In this document: positions 35,975 to 42,268 of the stretch, in pieces
Layout: each line of letters begins with the position of its first letter
Position numbering within the stretch: position 1 is the stretch's first letter
NCBI GenBank assembly: GCA_910583845.1
Contig: CAJUAB010000001.1
Coordinates: 240,500 to 282,767, forward strand
Reading direction: 5' to 3'
From: an uncultured Acetatifactor sp.
Lineage (GTDB): Bacteria > Bacillota > Clostridia > Lachnospirales > Lachnospiraceae
DNA length: 42,268 bases
Made by a program: the position numbers and the translations under genes
The notes under the pieces: generated by a model
Databases searched by the model: none
The model's input: the letters and a program-made list of their open reading frames with translations, nothing else
Told to the model about the DNA's origin: nothing

Positions 35975-36091
35975 CACCTTTCTTTCTGCTATCAGATAAC
36001 TGCAAACTACCGTTTTCCCAAACGCAGTAGCCGCACTGAGAACGTCATTCTCAAAGGAAAGCAGGCGCTGAGCCGCCAAATCCTTTATCTT
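35975..36091 (-). pseudogene. Fragment of a DEAD/DEAH helicase (TOTE-like)
   Basis: A 39-codon in-frame stretch reads AAQRLLSFENDVLSAATAFG then KTVVCSYLIAERKV. It contains a Walker A loop (ATAFGKT) and resembles the start of the helicase core of TOTE-type and related helicases. It breaks off after AERKV into unrelated sequence and is preceded by an in-frame stop. The frame stays open to 35696 into the SNF2 gene, but the later part shows no recognisable family. Clearly not a working gene; evidence of an earlier helicase gene here. Confidence 0.55.
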
Positions 36092-36745
36092 TTAAACTCT
36101 TACAAATAGTTCCTCTGGTTCAACTCCCTTTTTCTCATTTCTCAATGCTGAAATCTCCGAAGCACAGAACGAAATACATTTACCAATATATTCGAGAATA
36201 ATATCCCATTTGTATATATCCAAATCGTCCTTGCTACAATAACCTGAATCAAACCACTGTTCAAAACTTTTACTTAAGACAAAAAGATTTTCCATAGATA
36301 TTTCCCTTAAGGGAAGTTCAACCATATCAAACTCTATTCTTTGTAAATGAAACTCCTTTATTAAAAGATAGTTTAGCCGTTCATAATCCCGATATCCTCT
36401 TTGAGTAGCCGTTTTCTTTTCTTCCTTCTGATAACAGCGAACATATTTATCTGCCACATCATGAAGCCATATTGCATCCTGTATCAAATGGCAATAATAT
36501 CCCCAAAAGAAATCATCCGCTAAAAGATTCTTCTCATATTTCTGGGCAAAGTGTTTCCAGTGAATTCCTTTTTTGCTTCCATCTGCTGTTTTACACCCAA
36601 AATGGGCAATATCATAAGTTCCATCAATATGAGAAGATGCATCAGGTCCTATAGCAGCACCTAGCAAAAATCTATTTTGGTCTGTAATCTCTAATTTTTT
36701 TAATAGCACACTGGAAATAGTATAGTGAATAATCGCTGAAGCCAA
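36092..36745 (-). CDS. Zinc-dependent phospholipase C-like protein
   Basis: The 217-residue protein has the helical His/Asp pattern of the zinc-dependent phospholipase C family: an early HY (IIHYTISS), GPDASSH, AHFG, HWKHFAQKY and YCHLIQDAIWLHDV, which supply metal ligands. There is no signal peptide, unlike secreted clostridial toxins, so it is cytoplasmic. The start is TTG 36745, with GGGGG seven bases before it. A good promoter lies 50 bases upstream. Such proteins are common on Firmicutes chromosomes and mobile regions; the substrate is unknown. It lies directly upstream of the defence operon on the same strand, and could be co-transcribed. Confidence 0.7.
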   Translation of the reverse strand: MASAIIHYTISSVLLKKLEITDQNRFLLGAAIGPDASSHIDGTYDIAHFGCKTADGSKKGIHWKHFAQKYEKNLLADDFFWGYYCHLIQDAIWLHDVADKYVRCYQKEEKKTATQRGYRDYERLNYLLIKEFHLQRIEFDMVELPLREISMENLFVLSKSFEQWFDSGYCSKDDLDIYKWDIILEYIGKCISFCASEISALRNEKKGVEPEELFVRV

Positions 36746-36794
36746 ATTGTTTCCCCCACATCATTGACTTGACAAATTTCCCGACTTATATTTG

Positions 36795-36823
36795 ATTATA
36801 GAATATTTGCCTATCATACGCAA
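36795..36823 (-). promoter_or_regulatory. Promoter of the phospholipase C-like gene
   Basis: TTGCGT (36818-36823), 17 bases and TATAAT (36795-36800) on the minus strand, about 50 bases before the TTG start. No nearer promoter for the defence operon was seen, so this may also serve it. Confidence 0.55.
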
Positions 36824-37000
36824 CGAATATTTATAAGCTGAATATCAGCAGGTACACCTCTCTGAAACAGGAAAAATCAAATAACTTTCTTTCCTCAGGC
36901 TTCCCTCCATATCCACAACCGTATCATTCAATGCTTCCATATAATCCAATACCTGTTTCAGTGCCACAAGCATCCTCCAGACATAGCATATCCCTTTTCA

Positions 37001-37067
37001 ACACTTTATTCAACACATAATGCACACTTTATTCAACAGCCATATGTTGAATAAAGTGTGCATTATG
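37001..37067. repeat. 23-bp perfect palindrome with 15-bp repeats
   Basis: CATAATGCACACTTTATTCAACA (positions 37016-37038) pairs perfectly with 37045-37067 around a six-base loop. The inner 15-mer ACACTTTATTCAACA also occurs directly at 37001-37015, so three copies are present, two direct and one inverted. Part of the 527-bp gap 36746-37272, which has no convincing gene. Confidence 0.75.
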
Positions 37068-37134
37068 TTGATCAACCTGAAAGTTTTAAATTGGCAGACT
37101 ACTTTCAACACACAGCGCCCCAAAGCCCTCTTAT

Positions 37135-37198
37135 GTCAAGTTATTGTCACGAACTTTTTAAAGTTTTTTCATGGCAAAAGTCTCGCAAACCGCATAAC
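37135..37198 (+). repeat. 64-bp direct repeat, left copy
   Basis: Matches 41580-41643 at about four of five positions, including the first 24 bases exactly (GTCAAGTTATTGTCACGAAC then TTTT) and the last 12 (AAACCGCATAAC). The copies are in the same orientation and bracket the HD-Hsp90 and XRE genes. Confidence 0.75.
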
Positions 37199-37210
37199 TT
37201 CGTTGGTGTT

Positions 37211-37250
37211 ATGTTAATTCAGTGTCATGTTAAATGGAGTTTGATGTTAA
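37211..37250 (+). repeat. Three ATGTTAA direct repeats
   Basis: ATGTTAA occurs at 37211, 37227 and 37244, at 16- and 17-base steps, directly beyond the 64-bp repeat and just past the stop of the HD-Hsp90 gene. The regular spacing suggests arm-type binding sites or decay of a repeat. Confidence 0.45.
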
Positions 37251-37272
37251 CTTAATGTCAAGTTGGTTTGGG

Positions 37273-40200
37273 CTAAAATGGACATTCCTGCTCCACTTTT
37301 TTATCCGCTTCCGGCGGCCAAAAGTCCTCTCTGCTCAAATGAGGAATTGTTTTGGCATCCAATCCATAATATGCTGACATTTGGCACAACTGCTCTCGTA
37401 TTATGCCAAATTCTTTAACAATATCTTTTGCGTTCTTTTGACACAAACATTCTACTATCTGCCGAAACTGCCGTTGAAAATGCTGGTTCAGCTTAACCGA
37501 ATTTTCTAATAGCCACACTATAAATGGATGATCTGCTGTTATTCCTCTTCTTTGATATGAATTAACATGACAAATATATTTTCGACTTTGGTCATTAGCC
37601 GCTTTACAAAACATCATAGGCGGAAAAATATCATACTCCCCTTTGTCCACATTCTCTTTCTCAAAGAACGTAATAGTTTGTCCATTTTCATAATTAATTT
37701 CCATAAAATAGTGTTCTTGTAAAAAAGCCATATTATATTTATCTATGACTTGGCGTACTTCACAAACAAATATAGAACCTAATGCGTTATTATATTCCTC
37801 TGCCTTGTCTGTCCTTCCCTGTACAAATTTTATTATCTCTTCGTTATGATCCATCTGATTTTCACTTATCCATTGGCCAACTGAAGAATCCCGTACTTCT
37901 CGCCACTCCCACAAAGCCACACTGTTCCAATCTATGAATGAAGAGAAGTTTGTTTCTATTTTATTTAACATATTATATTTATTTAACATTGCGCTAATCG
38001 ACACTAATAACTTCAAGGGAAGCCCTACAACTTTAGAACGACTGATTTCAACTGTAGGCTTCCATTTTTTACTCAATAAAAATACTGCGTTTCCTCCATG
38101 TTTGGCCGAGTGTCCCCCTAAATCTTTATTTGCCCAAACACCCTCATATATATATGTTACCTTTGCAATATATGGATTTCCAAATATAGAACTAATGCTT
38201 GGACATCCGCAATTATTAACGCGAAATGACATATTTCTTACATTCCGATGATTCAGATAAGTTATCCAGACTGTTCTTATATCTATATTTCCCGCAAAGG
38301 GCAGCCATATATCACCTAATTTTTTTTCGGTTGGACAAGAGTAATACCTATCAAAAACTTTTGCCAAACTTCCTGTTTGAAAATAACCATACTCCAATTC
38401 CAATTCATCCCAATCTAATGAAATCAAATAACTGTTTCTGTTACCTTTTATAAAAAATATCCCTTGTGTATTTTTACTCTCAAACCTTACCTTCGGCATT
38501 ATCTCAGAACAGTCAACCAAAGCATTCACTTCATAAACCTGATCTTTATCCTTCCATTGCGGCAAATGCTCAAAACGAACATCATACTTCACTAATACGC
38601 CTGATAAGTCACTTACAATTTGATCTTCCTGCTTATCTAAAGATATAATTGTCACTGCTATTTTAGGATAATTGCCGCAAATTTCTGGAAAGCACTCATC
38701 AAATTCCCTCTTTAGCTCCGCACTCAATTCATAAACCCTCTCCCCTGCCAGTTCATGAACAGTCCCCATAGCCTCCGTATAAGTCCGCCCAACCCGTTCA
38801 TTGTTATAATATACCGGCATCCTGGCTGCACAAAGGTATTTTTCCACTGTTTCACGCAGATTTAAAGTTCCTAACTTCCCCGGATTCAACCGGACCACAA
38901 TTGATGTGCCCGCTTTTGTCCTGTATCCCTGCCGCTCCATCCCCACATTCCCGGCATTGGCAAACGCTTCCGGCATCGGCAACGAACCCACCGGATGCCG
39001 CTCCGCCTGGCTTTTCAGAGTATAGTATCCTGTCAATCCGGCCACCTCAAGCCGCAATCCATAATCTACCGGCCTTGTCCTGCTGGTTTCTTCCTCCCCC
39101 TTATTCTTCTCAGGATCAAAATATAAAGTAGAAACTTCCACATAATCCCCACACAGAAAACAAGATAAAAAGCCAATCCCAAAGCGGCTGATCCCCTGAT
39201 ATTCTTTTGAGCCTCCATGCGCGTACAGATCCCCCTTCAATTCCTGGGACATGTAATAGGAATTCCCCACCTTTAGAAAATACCTCTGCAGCATTCCAAG
39301 TGTCATGCCTGTTCCATAATCATCTATGCGGAACCAGAAATTTCCCTCCCTGTCCATCCATTCCCAAAAGTCAATCCTCGCTTCCTCCGGCACAAAGCCT
39401 CTTTCCATCTCACCCCGGAGCAATGTAGCGTCAATGGCGTTTTGAAGCAGTTCCCTCACAAAAACATCCCTGTTATCATACAGGTTCTCCCCCATCAGCA
39501 GATGCAAGACCCGTTCCTGATCCATTGTAAGGCAGAAATCACCGCTCATATACCCGTCTGATTGGATCTCCTTACGCAGAATGGCCCGTGGGAAAGGGAA
39601 CTGCCTTTGCCAATCCCTATTGCAAAACTTTTGCAGATTTGCGCAGGTTTCCAATTCTTCGTCCACCCAGTCCAGAAACTTCCTGACACTATGCTCAATA
39701 GTTGGGTTTTTGCAGCGTGCCTTATATGGCAGTTCATTTACGGAAGGCTCTGCCGGGAAACGGAATCCTGCGGATGCCTGATGTTTCTGCCATTCCCCAC
39801 GGCTTTTATCGTTATTTTCCGCATGATAAAACAGCACTCTGGGGGCACGAGTATCATCAAAGTCCAGCAAATCCGCCAGACGAAGCAGCAGTGCGCAGAA
39901 CAAGGGATCAACATCGCTTGCCGCCTGATATTCCAGCTCCGGATTATTGCGGAGGTCTTTAGGTTCCTCTCCATGTGCCCGGCATACCGCTTCTATGCAC
40001 TGCGTGGAAACTATCAAGTTTGGACGCTCTTCAAATAATTCCTTCCACGCTTTATTTTCAAGCACCTCAAAGATTCGGAAAGGGTGCTGAACACGCAGAT
40101 ACCATTGCTGGATATCCTCTGGGCAGTCTTTCATATTGCATCCTATCCATTCTGGATCGCACGTCCTTAAAAAGTCCTTATACGCCCTTTCATTTTCCAG

Positions 40201-40548
40201 CCAAATCCCCTCTTCTTCCTCTGTATATACCATTCCCAGGTCATGTATGGAAGCCGCCAATATCAATAATTCCATTTCGCCTTCTGTGAGCTTCTCCACG
40301 CAGTCCCCAAGCAGTCCCCCCATGGCATCCAGTACATTCAGCACATGAGTTTCATCATGCAGGGTATAGTTTTTAAATTTCTGCCGCACATCCCTTAAAT
40401 ACACAACAGCCGTATTATAAACATTTTCCACCCAGACAATTCTTTCTCTGTCCTTCGATATTTTTTCACAATACGACTTCCACAACAGAGTATCTTCCAG
40501 CTTTTTCGATTGTTCCATATCAAGTCCTACCCCTTTTATCCTCGCCAT
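37273..40548 (-). CDS. HD-domain plus Hsp90-type (GHKL) ATPase protein
   Basis: The 1,091-residue protein has two recognisable domains. Residues about 60-235 have the HD phosphohydrolase set: His68, His102-Asp103 (SIHDLGMVY), His192 and Asp226. Residues about 340-480 have the Hsp90/MORC-type ATPase motifs: ELLQNAIDA with Asn370, DYGTGM at 410-415, and SRFGIGFLSCF at 454-464. About 600 residues of unknown alpha/beta sequence follow. HD plus Hsp90-like fusions have been linked to prokaryotic conflict systems, so a nucleotide-degrading or sensing defence protein is likely. ATG 40548 has GAGG 11 bases upstream; ATG 40518 has AGGA six bases upstream and is possible. It is a single gene between direct repeats, with an XRE regulator divergent. 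The biochemical role is inferred. Confidence 0.85.
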   Translation of the reverse strand: MARIKGVGLDMEQSKKLEDTLLWKSYCEKISKDRERIVWVENVYNTAVVYLRDVRQKFKNYTLHDETHVLNVLDAMGGLLGDCVEKLTEGEMELLILAASIHDLGMVYTEEEEGIWLENERAYKDFLRTCDPEWIGCNMKDCPEDIQQWYLRVQHPFRIFEVLENKAWKELFEERPNLIVSTQCIEAVCRAHGEEPKDLRNNPELEYQAASDVDPLFCALLLRLADLLDFDDTRAPRVLFYHAENNDKSRGEWQKHQASAGFRFPAEPSVNELPYKARCKNPTIEHSVRKFLDWVDEELETCANLQKFCNRDWQRQFPFPRAILRKEIQSDGYMSGDFCLTMDQERVLHLLMGENLYDNRDVFVRELLQNAIDATLLRGEMERGFVPEEARIDFWEWMDREGNFWFRIDDYGTGMTLGMLQRYFLKVGNSYYMSQELKGDLYAHGGSKEYQGISRFGIGFLSCFLCGDYVEVSTLYFDPEKNKGEEETSRTRPVDYGLRLEVAGLTGYYTLKSQAERHPVGSLPMPEAFANAGNVGMERQGYRTKAGTSIVVRLNPGKLGTLNLRETVEKYLCAARMPVYYNNERVGRTYTEAMGTVHELAGERVYELSAELKREFDECFPEICGNYPKIAVTIISLDKQEDQIVSDLSGVLVKYDVRFEHLPQWKDKDQVYEVNALVDCSEIMPKVRFESKNTQGIFFIKGNRNSYLISLDWDELELEYGYFQTGSLAKVFDRYYSCPTEKKLGDIWLPFAGNIDIRTVWITYLNHRNVRNMSFRVNNCGCPSISSIFGNPYIAKVTYIYEGVWANKDLGGHSAKHGGNAVFLLSKKWKPTVEISRSKVVGLPLKLLVSISAMLNKYNMLNKIETNFSSFIDWNSVALWEWREVRDSSVGQWISENQMDHNEEIIKFVQGRTDKAEEYNNALGSIFVCEVRQVIDKYNMAFLQEHYFMEINYENGQTITFFEKENVDKGEYDIFPPMMFCKAANDQSRKYICHVNSYQRRGITADHPFIVWLLENSVKLNQHFQRQFRQIVECLCQKNAKDIVKEFGIIREQLCQMSAYYGLDAKTIPHLSREDFWPPEADKKVEQECPF

Positions 40549-40779
40549 TGTATTTTCAACCTCTTATCGCCTCTGAATGGTTTCTCGGTCTTTATCATAC
40601 AATATTTTACTTTTCATTCCTGTGCTTATTACAACATTTCACTATGTTATCATTGATTTTACGCATACGATATTCAAAGTTGACACAATGACCTTTAATG
40701 CAAATATTTTACCATATTTTGAGAGTGGGATAAATAGTTCCTTGAAAAAGATATGAAAATATCTACTTATCTACTTATT

Positions 40780-41082
40780 TCAAATAACAGAAAAATAACC
40801 TAAAGACACTTCCTCAGAATAAAAACGTATAAATAAAGAGATACTGGTTGCCCAACCTCTCTTCAAGAGGTCTGCAAATAATACTTCTGCCCATATTTCA
40901 AATACGTTTCTCAAGATATAGCAATAACTACAACACAGAATGTTAAATTGGGGGGAAATTGGGCCCATTGGCATAATTTCTCCAACAAGTATGTCCTTCC
41001 ATACCTTTTGCCAACATACAAGGGAAGACCAGCGGACTGAAGGGGAATGAAACAGTCCGCCTTTCCCTAAGACAGCAAGCAT
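40780..41082 (-). CDS. Possible 100-residue protein of unknown family
   Basis: I do not recognise this 100-residue ORF. It is rich in Trp, Cys and hydrophobic residues, with no motif. In favour: AGGA lies four bases before ATG 41082, and a good minus-strand promoter ends 39 bases upstream. Against: composition is unlike the neighbours and the frame may be accidental in the 669-bp gap 40549-41217. The transcript could instead be the leader of the HD-Hsp90 gene or a small RNA. Confidence 0.22.
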   Translation of the reverse strand: MLAVLGKGGLFHSPSVRWSSLVCWQKVWKDILVGEIMPMGPISPQFNILCCSYCYILRNVFEIWAEVLFADLLKRGWATSISLFIRFYSEEVSLGYFSVI

Positions 41083-41120
41083 CCCGTCCTATTCCATTCG
41101 GCATGCCTCTGTCCATTCAT

Positions 41121-41149
41121 ATTATACTATGCTTTTCTGTATAAAGCAA
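41121..41149 (-). promoter_or_regulatory. Minus-strand promoter toward the HD-Hsp90 gene
   Basis: TTGCTT (41144-41149), 17 bases and TATAAT (41121-41126). It points at the small ORF and the HD-Hsp90 gene and is back to back with the XRE promoter 20 bases away. An inverted repeat TGCTTT/AAAGCA (about 41130-41148) overlaps its -35 box and may be an XRE site. Confidence 0.55.
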
Positions 41150-41167
41150 TCGCTTTTCTACAAATAA

Positions 41168-41196
41168 TTTATGCTTTTTATCTCAAAGGATAGAAT
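41168..41196 (+). promoter_or_regulatory. Promoter of the XRE regulator
   Basis: TTTATG, 17 bases and TAGAAT, 22 bases before the ATG. Weaker than the opposing promoter. Confidence 0.4.
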
Positions 41197-41217
41197 AATA
41201 AGAACAGGAGGTTTGAT

Positions 41218-41466
41218 ATGCCAAATGATCATGTTGCCTTTGAGAATAAGGATTACTATATTGAAGTTGGGCTGAATATAGCGTTTTATCGCAAGCGTGT
41301 GGGAATGACACAGGATAACTTGGCTGAAAAAGTGGGCTTAAGCCGCTCACATCTCAGCGCCATTGAAGCGCCTAATATTATCCGGCCTTTTTCTATGGAA
41401 GCTCTTTTCAATATCGCACGCGCCCTGAATGTTGAACCATATAAATTATTGCAATTCAGGGAATAA
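41218..41466 (+). CDS. Small XRE-family regulator
   Basis: The 82-residue protein is almost entirely a Cro/C1-type helix-turn-helix domain (IAFYRKRVGMTQDNLAEKVG, then LSRSHLSAIE), ending in the common NVEPYKLLQF. AGGAGG lies six bases before ATG. It is divergent from the HD-Hsp90 gene over facing promoters, so it most likely represses that gene and itself, as regulators of defence modules often do. Alternatively it is a leftover of the mobile DNA to its right. Confidence 0.85.
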   Translation: MPNDHVAFENKDYYIEVGLNIAFYRKRVGMTQDNLAEKVGLSRSHLSAIEAPNIIRPFSMEALFNIARALNVEPYKLLQFRE

Positions 41467-41579
41467 ATGTCTAATTCGCATATCGCGCTGTTTTTGCGTT
41501 TTTTATTTTCGTAAACACAACGGTTCAGACAGGCCACTGAACGTTTTCGCAGGTTCTCCACAAATACCTGAGTGCGGAC

Positions 41580-41643
41580 GTCAAGTTATTGTCACGAACT
41601 TTTCGAAGTTTTTCGAGGTGAAAGGTTCCGAAAACCGCATAAC
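41580..41643 (+). repeat. 64-bp direct repeat, right copy
   Basis: Same orientation as 37135-37198, about 4.4 kb apart; identical for the first 24 bases and nearly so at the 3' end. It lies just beyond the XRE gene. A shorter, degenerate match (CCAAGTTATTACCACAGA) is at about 42198. The rest of 41467-41667 holds nothing else recognisable. Confidence 0.75.
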
Positions 41644-41667
41644 ATCATCAGGATCATGCGCTGTTAT

Positions 41668-42054
41668 TCATTTGCAATCCACCAGTGTCAACTGCTGATA
41701 GGCAGGAATCTTTGCGAAATTCTCAATCAGCCTGATGCCGTACTGCTCACAGATAAACTGTGCGTTCCTTACGATGTCATACGGCGTGGAGTCGTTCCGT
41801 TTCATCAGTGGGGACATGGTGTTGATTAACTGCGCCACCCTGTCCAGACGGTCTTGGAGGGGCAAATTTGATTTCCCTTTGGAAAGTACTATATCTTCTT
41901 GAATTTTTCTCCGTTCATTTCTGGCATGATCCTTTGACAATCCCATGCCATCACAAATCCACTTTACCCCAACCCAGATAACTCCGTCCTTATCTTATTC
42001 TGCAATGACCATGTCGCCAAATAAGTCCACACTCTTTACAATTAAATCATTCCT
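41668..42054 (-). pseudogene. Decayed phage antirepressor
   Basis: Read from 42054 the frame gives NDLIVKSVDLFGDMVIAE, a TAA at 41995-41997, then DKDGVIWVGVKWICDGMG and onward to a stop at 41668. This is the pattern of the phage antirepressor N-terminal domain. The expected ATG is AGG, although a GGGCGG ribosome site remains seven bases upstream. The end (IRLIENFAKIPAYQQLTLV) follows the N-terminal part sooner than in whole proteins, suggesting an internal deletion too. An open frame from ATG 41946 codes 92 residues but is only the remainder. Confidence 0.55.
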
Positions 42055-42221
42055 AAACTTACCGCCCTTTCCATATAACCACCGCCTTATTTTGAACAGG
42101 CAAGGAAACAGCCAGACGGTATCAAAACTGCTTTTCGGGTACGCTCCCTATCCTTGCCATACATCAATTATGCTATAGGTTCGTGAGGAATTTGTACCAA
42201 GTTATTACCACAGAGTCAAGA

Positions 42222-42268
42222 CCACCGGCTTAGCCGGTGGCTTGCATTGCCCCTATAAGGGGCTTTTA
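42222..42268. mobile_element. Possible IS200/IS605 element end
   Basis: Two hairpins stand together at the window edge: CCACCGGC/GCCGGTGG with a three-base loop (42222-42240), and GCCCCT/AGGGGC (42249-42263) followed by TTTTA. Short hairpins of this kind are the subterminal structures recognised by IS200/IS605 transposases. No tnpA or tnpB is inside the window. The second hairpin could also be a terminator. Confidence 0.35.

Noticed and set aside
35696..36079. 127-residue ORF upstream of the SNF2 gene as a whole gene
   Set aside because: Only its first 35 codons resemble a known family; the rest changes character and runs into the SNF2 start in another frame. It is treated as a fragment.

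Overview
The window looks like a chromosomal segment of a spore-forming Clostridia, most likely a gut Lachnospiraceae. This is inferred from gene content: collagen-like surface proteins with sigmaK-like promoters, an LplB/LplC-type sugar ABC operon, a FlxA-like protein and strong AGGAGG ribosome sites. No rRNA, tRNA or CRISPR array was seen.

1-4.3 kb (all minus strand): a collagen-like protein running off the left edge, a family 2 glycosyltransferase and a second collagen-like protein. This is a probable spore-surface glycoprotein cluster. Both collagen genes have an AC-N16-CATA promoter. The gaps hold structured repeats: paired 34-bp dyads near 1.3 kb, and nested palindromes with a MITE-like element at 2.55-2.99 kb.

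4.3-10 kb: ordinary housekeeping and accessory genes: an alpha/beta hydrolase, an ICMT-like methyltransferase, a FlxA-like coiled-coil protein, an MFS transporter divergent from an AraC regulator, and a minimal low-molecular-weight phosphatase.

10-19.3 kb: a fructan/sucrose locus. Two ABC permeases (one split by a frameshift), a lipoprotein binding protein, a cytoplasmic GH32 and a fructokinase form a minus-strand operon. It faces a LacI regulator followed by a YesL-like protein and an unknown membrane protein. Four copies of TTTTACATTT lie in the shared promoter region and are the probable operators. No ABC ATPase is present, so a shared one must act from elsewhere.

19.3-36.1 kb: a large minus-strand defence operon: SNF2 helicase, N6-adenine methyltransferase, a 2,112-residue DEAH helicase-DUF1998 protein with a predicted C-terminal nuclease, and a UvrD-like helicase with a RelE-type toxin fold at its N-terminus. 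It resembles class 1 DISARM (DrmD, DrmMI), but the separate DrmA, DrmB and DrmC are replaced by one DruE-like giant protein and a toxin-helicase fusion. Helicase-like fragments lie at the border.

36.1-42.3 kb: a zinc-dependent phospholipase C-like gene; a 1,091-residue HD plus Hsp90-type ATPase gene, a likely stand-alone defence gene; a small XRE regulator with back-to-back promoters; a decayed phage antirepressor; and a hairpin pair like an IS200/IS605 end. A 64-bp direct repeat brackets the HD-Hsp90/XRE module, so this part looks like an exchangeable defence hotspot.
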